Numbered from the stretch's first letter, positions 15,629 to 23,659 are shown. The stretch is 32,403 nt of DNA from an uncultured Collinsella sp. (GCA_900751755.1 CAADSP010000008.1:1-32403), one strand, 5' to 3'. Notes: a model not told the origin generated them from the letters alone. A program made the numbers and translations.

Positions 15629-16174
15629 CTAGGCGATCGCTCTTCTGTGATTGCGCATAACGCGCTGCTCTTTTGAAAGCACCGCAAGGCCAACGCGGGT
15701 GGTTACGCGTCGGCCGCACAAGTCGAGCTCCAAAAAGGCAGTGCTCTTGCGTCTGTTAATGGTTTTGATAAGGCCTTCGTGGCCCAACAGCGGACCAGCC
15801 GTAACTACGACCTGGTCGCCGTCTTTTAGGGCCTCGCTCATGGGTACTACGCGGTCTCCCCTATGCGTAAATCCGCCAATAAGCTGGACCTCTTCTTTTG
15901 CCAGCGGCACAAACTGACCGTCCTGGGCAAGCACCCGGGCAAAGTCGTCCATGCGCAGCAGATACTGTTGCACGGTGCGGGGATCTGCCGTATCGCAGAT
16001 AAGATATCCGGGAAAAAGCGGCTTGGTCGTATTGACCCATTCGCCGTGTACTTTGATCTCGGTTTGAAATTGGGGATAAAAGAGCTCCTGCATGGCGCCC
16101 GCTGGCACCACACGCTCGATGCGCTCGCGCACTACATCTTCGCGACCGTTAATGACCTGAATCACATACCACAC
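15629..16174 (-). CDS. LoaP/UpxY-type NusG-like transcription antiterminator
   Basis: This specialised NusG paralog of 181 residues lets RNA polymerase read through terminators in long operons. It begins MWYVIQVINGREDVV (NGN domain), contains FYPQFQTEIKVHGEWVNTTKPLFPGYLIC, and ends with a KOW domain: LKDGDQVVVTAGPLLGHEG. The start GTG at 16174 is chosen because the AAGGGGG upstream gives correct spacing and MWYVIQ matches the family start. It is the first gene of the 16-kb polysaccharide operon, as expected for a cis-acting factor. LoaP proteins, known in Firmicutes and Actinobacteria, recognise an RNA hairpin in the leader; a strong candidate lies 200 bases upstream. Assignment to LoaP rather than another NusG-paralog group is by context. 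Confidence 0.88.
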   Translation of the reverse strand: MWYVIQVINGREDVVRERIERVVPAGAMQELFYPQFQTEIKVHGEWVNTTKPLFPGYLICDTADPRTVQQYLLRMDDFARVLAQDGQFVPLAKEEVQLIGGFTHRGDRVVPMSEALKDGDQVVVTAGPLLGHEGLIKTINRRKSTAFLELDLCGRRVTTRVGLAVLSKEQRVMRNHRRAIA

Positions 16175-16224
16175 GAGCACCACCCCCTTGCTGTCTTACG
16201 TGTGGCTCACGGGGTTTGGGTATG

Positions 16225-16260
16225 GCTTCGCCAGGGCGCTTATGCGCGAAGGCGCTCCAT
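16225..16260 (-). other. GC-rich leader hairpin before the antiterminator gene
   Basis: A GCGC-TTAT-GCGC stem-loop is nested within CTTC/GAAG and CTTCGC/GCGAAG pairings, about 50 to 85 bases before the antiterminator start. It lies in the untranslated leader. It could affect elongation or translation of the first gene; no T-run follows it. Confidence 0.5.
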
Positions 16261-16372
16261 ATTCAAACCCTGAGCCCAGTCAGACAAGCACGTGGCTCTG
16301 CCCCACCGTGAACGGTATGTACAAATGCAGTTGCTAGAGACGCGGACGTGTATCGCAAATTGACCGCATCCC

Positions 16373-16432
16373 CAGCTGGCTGCGTGCGAGCCAGTCAAGC
16401 GGGTACAAAACTGGACCGCACGCAAACAGCTG
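16373..16432 (-). ncRNA. Three-tier leader stem-loop, candidate antiterminator recognition RNA
   Basis: On the transcribed strand the 60 nt fold as three stacked stems. The outer stem pairs 16427-16432 with 16373-16378 (CAGCTG with CAGCTG). The middle stem pairs 16417-16423 with 16382-16388 (7 bp, GCGTGCG with CGCACGC). The inner stem pairs CCAGT with ACTGG. Symmetric internal loops (TTT/AGC and GT/CT) separate the stems, and a 14-nt terminal loop closes it. A second, shorter hairpin (GATGCGG with CCGCGTC) follows. It sits in the leader 200 to 260 nt before a LoaP-like gene, where that protein family finds its RNA hairpin. The role is inferred. Confidence 0.55.
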
Positions 16433-16463
16433 AAGGACTGCTACGTTTTGGCATGCAATCTAT

Positions 16464-16492
16464 TAATTATTTGCACTAGGAAATTAACTCAA
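16464..16492 (-). promoter_or_regulatory. Candidate promoter of the polysaccharide operon
   Basis: TTGAGT (16487-16492) and TAATTA (16464-16469) are spaced 17 bases apart in a locally A/T-rich stretch on the minus strand. The -10 match is weak. It would give a leader of about 280 nt that includes the three-tier stem-loop. The rest of the gap up to the tRNA terminator (16500-16910) shows no gene I can support. Confidence 0.35.
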
Positions 16493-16910
16493 TACAAATA
16501 AAAAACGTCGCATGACTTCTTTATTGAAGCTCGTGGTGTTTCTGGCACCGCCGTTACGGCCGGATGCTGATCGACCCTGCGCTTTGCAACTTGCTGGAGC
16601 CGCGAGCACAGTTGAACTCATGTAACGTTAGGTATCCTAGCACAAGCTGATAGCAAAGCTGATTTGGCTAATCGCGGACAACATTTCGTTCATTTAGTGT
16701 GTTCAACGGGGTTGTTTTGGGATGTTGTTCACATTGATGCAGGTTATTGAGGTACTGGCGGTGATTAGGGACGTTCCTGAAGCCCAAATGGAACGGCGAT
16801 CTACACTGATAATCGCGTTTGGCTAACAAACTATGTACAGACATGGGGAAAAATTTGTTCAACTTTTTGTTGGTGTGGATTGGGTTTGTGGCGCGGGGTG
16901 TATTGGCATG

Positions 16911-16940
16911 AAAAAGGCCTTCGGAATTCCGAAGGCCTTT
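16911..16940 (-). terminator. Rho-independent terminator after tRNA-Ala
   Basis: Bases 16913-16940 form a perfect 28-base palindrome (AAAGGCCTTCGG and its complement). On the minus strand it is followed by a run of five T, directly downstream of the tRNA 3' end. It separates the tRNA from the polysaccharide locus. Confidence 0.88.
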
Positions 16941-16950
16941 GCATTCACGA

Positions 16951-17026
16951 TGGTGGAGACGAGGGGGATCGAACCCCTGACCTCTTGACTGCCAGTCAAG
17001 CGCTCTCCCAGCTGAGCTACGCCCCC
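16951..17026 (-). tRNA. tRNA-Ala, anticodon GGC
   Basis: The 76-nt cloverleaf has acceptor GGGGGCG pairing with CGTCTCC, including the G3-U70 pair that marks alanine tRNAs. The D arm is GCTCAGCTGGGAGAGC, the anticodon stem CTTGA/TCAAG holds loop CTGGCAG (anticodon GGC, at 16991-16993), and the T arm is AGGGGTTCGATCCCCCT. The 3' ACCA is encoded. It reads GCC codons, which are abundant in the GC-rich genes here. Confidence 0.97.
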
Positions 17027-17039
17027 GTGACGAGGAGAT

Positions 17040-17068
17040 ACTATAGGGGAAGTTGGCGCGGGGTGCAA
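17040..17068 (-). promoter_or_regulatory. Promoter of tRNA-Ala
   Basis: TTGCAC (17063-17068) and TATAGT (17040-17045) are separated by exactly 17 bases, about 14 bases before the mature tRNA 5' end, on the minus strand. This is a close match to the housekeeping sigma consensus. Confidence 0.8.
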
Positions 17069-17096
17069 GGACTTTTTTAGGTCAGATTCTAAATGC

Positions 17097-17738
17097 CTAT
17101 TGATATAGGTAAGCGATGGCTGTGCCGGTGTGGACTTGGATCGTGGCTGTTGACCTTACAACGTTGCTGATACCCGTGTCGGCCAACAAGCCCAGTGGGC
17201 TGTGATCTAGTTCCCACTCTAGACCGTGTTCGCTTACCTCGGTGTTAGGGGCTATGGCGATGATGGAAAAGGTTTTGCCAGTTGCATTCTCAATGGTCCA
17301 GGATTCACGTTCGTGCAGAATGCGGGCCATGGTCTCGTCCTCGGCAATCCAGACTGGGGCGTCATCGTAGCCTGCGAGCAGGCCCAGTACGGAAAGCGCC
17401 ATATCAGGGCGACCGCCGGTGGCGCAGGTCGCAACCACTTCGGCACCCGGCCAGCGACGGCGGATGGAATCGAGCGCCAACGCAAGATCGGTATAGTCCT
17501 TGTACGGGTTGTGGCGCTCAACTTCAAAGTCGGTGGCGGCATCGACCAGCGCACGACCCACATCGCTCACCGTGTCGGCATCCCCCACATAAACGTCGCA
17601 GCTCAGTCCCGCGCCCAGCAGTGCGTCGAGGCCGCGGTCCACGGCGACAACGTGGTCGCACTCCCCTGCTAGCCTACGCAACAGATCCGCGCTCGCTACC
17701 ACGGGCGAGCCGCAGGCCACTAATACCTTGCAAGCCAC
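17097..17738 (-). CDS. thiN: Thiamine pyrophosphokinase
   Basis: It converts thiamine and ATP to thiamine diphosphate, the active cofactor, in the cytoplasm. The 213-residue protein has VAVDRGLDALL, VYVGDADTVSD (the GD-DS-like catalytic block), YKDYTDLALAL (the KD-TD block) and CATGGRPDMAL, all typical of the family. The C-terminal half is the beta-rich thiamine-binding domain (GKTFSIIAIAP). The start is a GTG at 17738, nine bases after the stop of the HAD hydrolase gene, so the two form an operon. No thiamine riboswitch is visible before the operon. The gene is core metabolism and marks the end of the polysaccharide locus. Confidence 0.9.
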   Translation of the reverse strand: MACKVLVACGSPVVASADLLRRLAGECDHVVAVDRGLDALLGAGLSCDVYVGDADTVSDVGRALVDAATDFEVERHNPYKDYTDLALALDSIRRRWPGAEVVATCATGGRPDMALSVLGLLAGYDDAPVWIAEDETMARILHERESWTIENATGKTFSIIAIAPNTEVSEHGLEWELDHSPLGLLADTGISNVVRSTATIQVHTGTAIAYLYQ

Positions 17739-17747
17739 AGCTCTCGC

Positions 17748-18437
17748 CTATCCCTCAAACGAAAGAACGCGGGCCAGATCTAGCTCCTCGTAGCTGTCGA
17801 TAAAGATATCGCAGTTGGCACGTACGTCATCGCGCTTCATGCGGCCGTGCGGGTCATAAATACCCACACGCTTAAAGCCAGCGGTGCCAGAACTCTTTAG
17901 GCCAAAGACGACATCCTCAAACACCCATGCGCGCTCAAACTTGTGCCCATGGCGCTCCTCCAGGCGGCGCAGCGCCAGCTCGTACACATCGGGGAACTGC
18001 TTGGAGCGTCCTGCCTCGCCCGTCGTGGTAACAAACTCCATGTAAGCGTCGAGCCCGGCACCAGCGAGCGCGGACTGCACCAGCTCGGCCGGCGTGGACG
18101 TGGCAACGCACATGGCAATGCCCGCCGCCTTCGCCTGCTCCAAAAATGCCAGGAGCCCCTCGCGAGGCGGCACCTTCGAATAGCCATCGATCAGGATGTC
18201 GCTCAGTTCGCGATACAGCTCCTCGCCATTCGCGCCAATGCCCCACGTGTCGTGGTAGGCCTGGCACTCGTCCTCGAGCGACAAATGCTCAAACTTGGCA
18301 AAATCGTCGACCGTCACGTCGACTCCGTGGCGGTGCAATAACTCTGGCTGAGCATAAGCCCAAACGGGGGTGCTATTAACCAGCGTGCCATCGCAATCGA
18401 AAATAAAAGCAACCTTGGGAGTGGCGATATGGGGCAT
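17748..18437 (-). CDS. HAD-superfamily hydrolase, beta-phosphoglucomutase-like
   Basis: The 229-residue protein contains FIFDCDGTLVNS (motif I, with nucleophile Asp in DCDGT), CVATSTPAELV (motif II), a lysine near SKQFPDVYE (motif III) and WVFEDVVFGLKSS (motif IV). The cap between motifs I and II is of the helical type found in phosphoglycolate phosphatase and beta-phosphoglucomutase relatives. The substrate is probably a small phosphorylated sugar, which would fit the neighbouring glycogen genes, but this is inference. I use ATG 18437, with AAAGG seven bases upstream, rather than the start seven codons earlier. It is divergent from glgB, with a shared regulatory region. Confidence 0.85.
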   Translation of the reverse strand: MPHIATPKVAFIFDCDGTLVNSTPVWAYAQPELLHRHGVDVTVDDFAKFEHLSLEDECQAYHDTWGIGANGEELYRELSDILIDGYSKVPPREGLLAFLEQAKAAGIAMCVATSTPAELVQSALAGAGLDAYMEFVTTTGEAGRSKQFPDVYELALRRLEERHGHKFERAWVFEDVVFGLKSSGTAGFKRVGIYDPHGRMKRDDVRANCDIFIDSYEELDLARVLSFEG

Positions 18438-18507
18438 AAACGAACCTTTCGATATCAAATGGTAAACATCCTGCTAAAAACGTTTTACCAAACGTCAGCC
18501 TAACAAT

Positions 18508-18536
18508 TTTGAAACCCAAATTGGTAAAACTGTCAA
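18508..18536 (-). promoter_or_regulatory. Promoter of the HAD hydrolase/thiN operon
   Basis: A perfect TTGACA -35 box reads on the minus strand at 18531-18536. The -10 at about 18508-18513 (TTCAAA, 17-base spacing) is weak. The -35 lies in the centre of the operator-like inverted repeat 18523-18546. Confidence 0.55.
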
Positions 18537-18546
18537 GAGTTTTACC
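18523..18546. promoter_or_regulatory. Operator-like inverted repeat GGTAAAAC-N8-GTTTTACC between divergent promoters
   Basis: Two perfect 8-base arms (18523-18530 and 18539-18546) flank eight bases that include the -35 of the HAD promoter, and the right arm overlaps the -35 of the glgB promoter. Related copies lie at 18461-18467 (GGTAAAC), 18482-18489 (GTTTTACC, inside CGTTTTACCAAACG) and 18564-18572 (GGTATAAAC). The same word recurs before the GH13-GH77 gene. A dimeric sugar-responsive repressor is plausible; the protein is not in the window. Confidence 0.65.
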
Positions 18547-18571
18547 ACGGCAATTCTGCCAGTGGTATAAA
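18542..18571 (+). promoter_or_regulatory. Candidate promoter of the glycogen operon
   Basis: TTACCA (18542-18547) and TATAAA (18566-18571) are 18 bases apart on the plus strand. The -35 overlaps the right arm of the operator-like repeat, so binding there should block it. Predicted transcripts carry a roughly 190-nt leader. Confidence 0.5.
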
Positions 18572-18640
18572 CATGTCGCTTACCGATTAAACGCCCCTGC
18601 AAATCCGCTTTCGTCCATAAAACTAACGCACAGGTGTTAT

Positions 18641-18700
18641 CGTAGTTTCTGCCGAAAGTTCCACCGAGCACGCGAGGTGGAACGAATCACAGAAACTTCG
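18641..18700 (+). other. Two-tier stem-loop in the glgB leader
   Basis: Outer arms AGTTTCTG (18644-18651) and CAGAAACT (18690-18697), extended by two pairs past a mismatch, enclose inner arms GTTCCACC (18658-18665) and GGTGGAAC (18676-18683). It lies about 70 bases before the glgB start. No T-run follows, so it is not a simple terminator; an RNA control or stability element is possible. Confidence 0.55.
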
Positions 18701-18768
18701 CCGTCCCTTCGATTCGTGCAGCCTTGGACCTTTCGCATCTAGTCACCAAGGCAACACGCTGCCGCGTC

Positions 18769-21030
18769 ATGATGGGATCAAACGTGAGCGATACAAAGCT
18801 AAAGCCAACGGCTAAAAAGCCCGCAACCCGCAAACCGGCTCCGCACGCACCGGAGCTCTCCAAGGACGATGTCTACCTGTTTGTCATTGGAATGTGGGAG
18901 CGCAGCTGGGAAAAGATGGGCGCGCATCCCGACACGCAGCAGCGCACGCGCGGCTGGCGCTTTTGCGTTTGGGCGCCCGACGTAAAGAGTGTCCATGTCA
19001 TTGGTGAATTTAACGACTGGGATGAGGAAGCCAACCCGCTGGTGCCCGTGCATACAAGCGCTATTTGGGAAGGCTTTATTCCTGGCGCCGAGCAGGGCCA
19101 GCTCTATAAATATCTCATCGAGACCAACGAGGGCGAGAAGCTCTACAAGGCCGATCCGTATGCCTTTAAGGCCGAATGCCCTCCGGGTACCGCGAGCGTG
19201 CTGTGGACCCTCGATGGCTACAAGTGGAACGACGCCGCGTGGCTCAAGCGCCGCGCCGGCCACAACCATATGTCGCAGCCGCTTAACATCTACGAGGTGC
19301 ATATTGGCTCGTGGAAGCGTCACGGCGACGCGCCGCAGGGCGAGCCCGACGAGTACGGTAACTACCCCGGCCCCATGGATCCCTTCCCCGCCCAGCGCGG
19401 CGAGTTCTACACCTACGACGACCTGTCGGTGGAGCTCGTTAACTACGTGCGCGATATGGGCTATACGCATATCGAGGTCATGCCGCTCATGGAGCATCCC
19501 TTCGATGGCTCCTGGGGCTACCAGACGACCGGCTACTACGCCGCCACGTCGCGCTACGGCAACCCGCAGCAGCTCATGCACTTTATCGATGCGTGCCACG
19601 AGGCTGGCATCGGCGTGATCATGGACTGGGTGCCCGGCGGTTTTTGCGCCGACTCCCACGGCCTTGCCACCTTTAACGGCCACATGCTGTTTGAGCACGA
19701 GATTCACCCCAACTGGGGTACGCACAAGTTCGACTTCGCCCGCGGCGAGGTCCGCTCCTTCCTGGTCTCCAACGTGCTGTACTGGCTCGAGAACTTCCAC
19801 GTGGACGGCATTCGCATGGACGGCGTTTCCAGCATGCTGTACCTCAACTTTGGCATCGACGATCCGGGCCAAAAGAAGTTCAACAAGTACGGTACCGAGG
19901 AGGACCTGGACGCCAGCGCGTTCATTCGCCAAGTCAACTGCGCCGTTGAGGCTCACTTCCCCGACGTGATGATGATGGCCGAGGAGTCCACCGCGTGGCC
20001 GCTCGTGACCTACCCGCCGCAGGACGGCGGCCTGGGCTTCCACTACAAGTGGGACATGGGCTGGATGAACGATACCCTGCACTACATGCAGACCGATTTT
20101 CCGTGGCGCCCCGGCAACCACGGGCTGCTCACGTTCTCCATCATGTATGCCTTTACCGAGAACTTTATCTGCCCGCTGAGCCACGACGAGGTCGTGCACG
20201 GCAAGTGCTCGCTCATCGGCCGCATGCCGGGCGACTGGTGGCGCCAGTTTGCCGGCCTGCGCACGCTGGCTTTCTACCAGATGACGCATCCCGGTGCCAA
20301 GCTCAACTTTATGGGCAACGAGATCGGCCAGTTTATTGAGTGGCGCTACTACGAGTCCATCCAGTGGTTCCTGACCGAGGAATACGAGACCCATCGTCAT
20401 CATCAGGCGTTTATCAAGGCGCTCAACCACCTGTACACCGCCGAGCCCGCCCTGTACGAGCGCGGCTACACCGACGACGGCTTTACCTGGATCGACGCGG
20501 ATAACTCCAAGCAGTCCATCGTGAGCTTTGTGCGTCAGGGCGAGGACGTCGACGACGACCTGGTGATCTTGATCAACTTTGACCCGGCGAGCTACGAGAG
20601 CTTCCGCGTAGGCGTGCCGCGCGAGGGTGACTGGGAGGTCATCTTTGATTCCGACCGTCCCGAGTTTGGCGGAAGCGGATACGCCGGCGAGGAGCCCTAC
20701 ACCTGCTCGAGCGAGCCCTATCCCTGGAACGGGCAGATGGACTCCATCGAGATCAAGGTGCCCGGTCTGGCAGGCGTGGTGCTTAAGCGCCGCGGTCCCA
20801 GCAGCTACAAGCCGCCCGTGGTCGAGGAGCCCAAGAAGACAACGCGCAAGCGCACGTCCTCGGTAAAGCCCAAGCCCGCTGCCGCCAAGAAGACTCCGGC
20901 TAAGGCGAAGGCTGTCAAGCCCGCTGCCAAGGCTTCGGCCAAGTCCACCACGGCCAATAAGGCAGCCACCAAAAAGGCTGCTCCCAAGGCCAAGGCAGCT
21001 GCTGTTAAGGCTCCTGCCAAGAAAGCGTAA
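18769..21030 (+). CDS. glgB: 1,4-alpha-glucan branching enzyme with lysine-rich C-terminal tail
   Basis: It cuts alpha-1,4 glucan chains and rejoins them as alpha-1,6 branches during glycogen synthesis. An N-terminal CBM48 domain (FCVWAPDVKSVHVIGEFNDWD) precedes the GH13 barrel: DWVPGGF near 285, DGIRMDGVSSM near 345 (nucleophile Asp), MMAEEST near 403 (acid-base Glu) and LSHDEVVHGK near 469. The last 70 or so residues are K/A/T/P-rich with EEPKKTTRKRTSS, unlike standard GlgB. The start is uncertain: TTG 18724, ATG 18769 or 18772, or GTG 18784, the last with GGGA six bases upstream and giving MSDTKLKP. It is the first gene of the glgB-glgP-glgC-glgD-glgA row. Confidence 0.95.
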   Translation: MMGSNVSDTKLKPTAKKPATRKPAPHAPELSKDDVYLFVIGMWERSWEKMGAHPDTQQRTRGWRFCVWAPDVKSVHVIGEFNDWDEEANPLVPVHTSAIWEGFIPGAEQGQLYKYLIETNEGEKLYKADPYAFKAECPPGTASVLWTLDGYKWNDAAWLKRRAGHNHMSQPLNIYEVHIGSWKRHGDAPQGEPDEYGNYPGPMDPFPAQRGEFYTYDDLSVELVNYVRDMGYTHIEVMPLMEHPFDGSWGYQTTGYYAATSRYGNPQQLMHFIDACHEAGIGVIMDWVPGGFCADSHGLATFNGHMLFEHEIHPNWGTHKFDFARGEVRSFLVSNVLYWLENFHVDGIRMDGVSSMLYLNFGIDDPGQKKFNKYGTEEDLDASAFIRQVNCAVEAHFPDVMMMAEESTAWPLVTYPPQDGGLGFHYKWDMGWMNDTLHYMQTDFPWRPGNHGLLTFSIMYAFTENFICPLSHDEVVHGKCSLIGRMPGDWWRQFAGLRTLAFYQMTHPGAKLNFMGNEIGQFIEWRYYESIQWFLTEEYETHRHHQAFIKALNHLYTAEPALYERGYTDDGFTWIDADNSKQSIVSFVRQGEDVDDDLVILINFDPASYESFRVGVPREGDWEVIFDSDRPEFGGSGYAGEEPYTCSSEPYPWNGQMDSIEIKVPGLAGVVLKRRGPSSYKPPVVEEPKKTTRKRTSSVKPKPAAAKKTPAKAKAVKPAAKASAKSTTANKAATKKAAPKAKAAAVKAPAKKA

Positions 21031-21124
21031 CAAAGGCGTTACCACTGTAATTACCCGTCCCGCCGGGGCGTAGGATATAAGTCATAACCGTTCCGGGAGA
21101 AACATCCCCGGGGGAAAGGAACGT

Positions 21125-23551
21125 ATGAATAAGATCTTCGACAACAAGCAGGAGTTTACCGAGCTCTATCGCGATGCCGTCATGAGCATCAGCGGCAAGA
21201 GCATCGAGGCCGCCAGCGACCTCGACCGCTTTAACGCCCTGGCCAAGCTCGTGGCCGAGAAGGCACGCACCGTTGCCACCAAGAGTGACGCCCGCGCCAA
21301 GGCCGAGGGCAAGAAGCGCGTGTACTACTTCTCGATCGAGTTTTTGATCGGCCGCCTGCTCGACAACTACCTGCTCAACTTTGGCGTGCGCGACATGGTC
21401 GCCGAGGCGCTTGACGACATGGGCTTCGACCTGTCCGTCATCGAGAACCAGGAGCCCGATCCGGCTCTGGGCAACGGTGGTCTGGGCCGTCTGGCCGCAT
21501 GCTTCCTGGATTCCATGGCAGCCGAGGGCATTGCCGGCTACGGCAACGGCATGCGCTACCGCTACGGCCTGTTTAAGCAGGAGATCGTCAACGGCAGCCA
21601 GGTCGAGGCCACCGACGAGTGGCTCACCCACGGCTATCCCTGGGAGGTCCGTCGTCAGGACAAGGCCGTGACCATTAAGTTTGGTGGCCGCGTCGAGGGC
21701 TTTGAGGAGAACGGCCGCACGTTCTACCGCACGGTGGACACGCAGGATATCCTGGCCGTCCCCTATGACATCCCCGTGGTGGGCTATGCCGGCGAGACCG
21801 TCAACAAGCTACGCGTTTGGGCCGCCGAGCCGGTCGAGGAGCACTTTGACCTGGAGGCCTTCAACCGCGGCGATTACGCCCTGGCAGACGCCGAGCGCGC
21901 CGAGGCCGAGGCCATCAGCGCCATCCTCTACCCCAACGACGCCGGCGAGCACGGCCGTCTGCTGCGCCTGAAGCAGGAGTACCTGTTTGTCTCGGCCGGC
22001 ATCTACAGCCTGCTCGACACCTTTGAGAAGGAGCACGGCGCGAACTGGGAGCTGCTGCCGCAGTTTGTGGCCATCCACACCAACGACACGCACCCCGCCA
22101 TGTGCGGCCCCGAACTCATGCGTATCCTCATCGACGAGAAGAAGCTCGAGTGGGACGACGCCTGGAACATCGTGACGCAGGTCGTGAGCTACACCAACCA
22201 CACCATCCTGCCCGAGGCTCTGGAGAAGTGGCCCATCGGCACGTTCTCCAAGCTGCTCCCCCGCGTGTACCAGATCATCGACGAGATCAGCCGTCGTTGG
22301 CACGAGTCGTTCGACACCACGCAGGAGGGCTGGCAGGAGCGTCTGCGCCAGACCGCCATCCTGTGGGACGGCGAGATTCGCATGGCCAACCTGTCCGTGA
22401 TCTGCAGCCACAGCGTCAACGGCGTGGCCAAGATCCACTCCGACATCATCAAGAACATCGTGCTCAAGGACTTCTATGCCCTGACGCCCGAGAAGTTCAA
22501 CAACAAGACCAACGGCATCTCGCACCGTCGCTTCTTTGCCGAGGCCAACCCCAGCTATGCCAAGCTCGTGACCGAGGCCATTGGCGACGGCTGGCTCAAG
22601 GACGCCTTTGACCTGGAGAAGCTTAAAGGTTTCCAGGACGACACCGAGTTCCTGAAGGCCGTGGGTGCCTCCAAGCGCGCCAACAAGGAGCGCCTGGCCG
22701 CCTACGTTAAGGCCGAGACCGGTCTGGTCATCGACCCCAACACCGTCTTCGATGTCCAGGTCAAGCGCTTCCATGCCTACAAGCGCCAGCTCATGAACAT
22801 CATGAAGGTGATGGACATCTACAACCGTCGCATCGCCGATCCCAACTTCCACGTAACGCCGACGACCTTCATCTTTAGCGGCAAGGCTGCCTCGAGCTAC
22901 ACCTTTGCCAAGGAGACCATCCGCCTCATTAACTCCGTGGCCGACGTCATCAACAACGACCCGCGCGTCAACGAGGTCATGAAGGTCTGCTTTATCCCCA
23001 ACTTCCGCGTGAGCAACGCCCAGCTCATCTACCCCGCCGCCGAGATCTCGGAGCAGATCTCCACGGCCGGCAAGGAGGCCTCGGGCACGTCCAACATGAA
23101 GCTCATGATGAACGGCGCCATTACGCTGGGCACCCTCGACGGCGCCAACATCGAGATCGCCGATCTGGCCGGTCGCGAGAACGAGGCCATCTTTGGCCTG
23201 ACCGCCCCCGAGGTCGAGCAGCTCTGGGCATCCAACAGCTACTTTGCGTGGGATACGCTCAACAACGATCGCGAGCGTCTGGGCCGCGTGATGGACGAGC
23301 TCAAGGACAACACGTTTGCGGGTCTTTCGGGCAACTTCGAGAGCATCTACAACGAGCTCATGAACAACAACGACCCCGACCTGGTCATGGCAGACTTCCG
23401 CAGCTACGTGGATGCGTGGGAGAAGCTCACCGGCAGCTATGGCGACCAGGAGACCTGGAACCGCAAGGCGCTGCTCAACACCGCCTCCTCGGGCTGGTTC
23501 TCGAGCGACCGCACCATTCGCGAGTACCGCGACGAGATCTGGCACGCGTAA
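21125..23551 (+). CDS. glgP: Glycogen/alpha-glucan phosphorylase
   Basis: It releases glucose-1-phosphate from alpha-1,4 chain ends, using pyridoxal phosphate. The 808-residue length fits the family. Landmarks are YYFSIEFLIGRLL, ALGNGGLGRLAACFLDSMA, AIHTNDTHPAM, FDVQVKRFHAYKRQLMN and EASGTSNMKLMMNGA, in which the lysine near 659 carries the cofactor. ATG 21125 is preceded by AAAGGA within a G-rich stretch that may fold with the CCGGG segment upstream. The 94 bases after glgB show no strong terminator, so the genes are probably co-transcribed; a TATAAG-like box at about 21077 could add transcripts. Having GlgP between synthetic genes couples storage and release. Confidence 0.97.
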   Translation: MNKIFDNKQEFTELYRDAVMSISGKSIEAASDLDRFNALAKLVAEKARTVATKSDARAKAEGKKRVYYFSIEFLIGRLLDNYLLNFGVRDMVAEALDDMGFDLSVIENQEPDPALGNGGLGRLAACFLDSMAAEGIAGYGNGMRYRYGLFKQEIVNGSQVEATDEWLTHGYPWEVRRQDKAVTIKFGGRVEGFEENGRTFYRTVDTQDILAVPYDIPVVGYAGETVNKLRVWAAEPVEEHFDLEAFNRGDYALADAERAEAEAISAILYPNDAGEHGRLLRLKQEYLFVSAGIYSLLDTFEKEHGANWELLPQFVAIHTNDTHPAMCGPELMRILIDEKKLEWDDAWNIVTQVVSYTNHTILPEALEKWPIGTFSKLLPRVYQIIDEISRRWHESFDTTQEGWQERLRQTAILWDGEIRMANLSVICSHSVNGVAKIHSDIIKNIVLKDFYALTPEKFNNKTNGISHRRFFAEANPSYAKLVTEAIGDGWLKDAFDLEKLKGFQDDTEFLKAVGASKRANKERLAAYVKAETGLVIDPNTVFDVQVKRFHAYKRQLMNIMKVMDIYNRRIADPNFHVTPTTFIFSGKAASSYTFAKETIRLINSVADVINNDPRVNEVMKVCFIPNFRVSNAQLIYPAAEISEQISTAGKEASGTSNMKLMMNGAITLGTLDGANIEIADLAGRENEAIFGLTAPEVEQLWASNSYFAWDTLNNDRERLGRVMDELKDNTFAGLSGNFESIYNELMNNNDPDLVMADFRSYVDAWEKLTGSYGDQETWNRKALLNTASSGWFSSDRTIREYRDEIWHA

Positions 23552-23588
23552 AGGCGCGCAAGCTCCCCTATGCCAGCACGGCATTACT

Positions 23589-23619
23589 CGACGGGCGTGA
23601 CGTTGCGCCGCGCCCGTCG
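23589..23619. repeat. Intergenic hairpin between glgP and glgC
   Basis: Arms CGACGGGCG (23589-23597) and its complement (23611-23619) give a 9-bp stem with a 13-base loop in the 108-base glgP-glgC gap. No T-run follows. It may be an RNA processing or stability element. Confidence 0.6.
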
Positions 23620-23659
23620 CTAATGGGTTTAGGAACATCGATGACAGAAGGAGAAATCG

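Noticed and set aside
16175..16500. JUMPstart/ops element for an RfaH-type factor
   Set aside because: No GGCGGTAG-like core was found in the leader; the structured RNA suggests a LoaP-type mechanism instead.
16668..16862. 64-codon minus-strand frame upstream of the polysaccharide operon
   Set aside because: No convincing ribosome site or family resemblance; probably non-coding leader or flank.
18799..21045. 748-codon open frame on the minus strand
   Set aside because: Antisense shadow of glgB with low-complexity His/Val/Leu composition and no domains.
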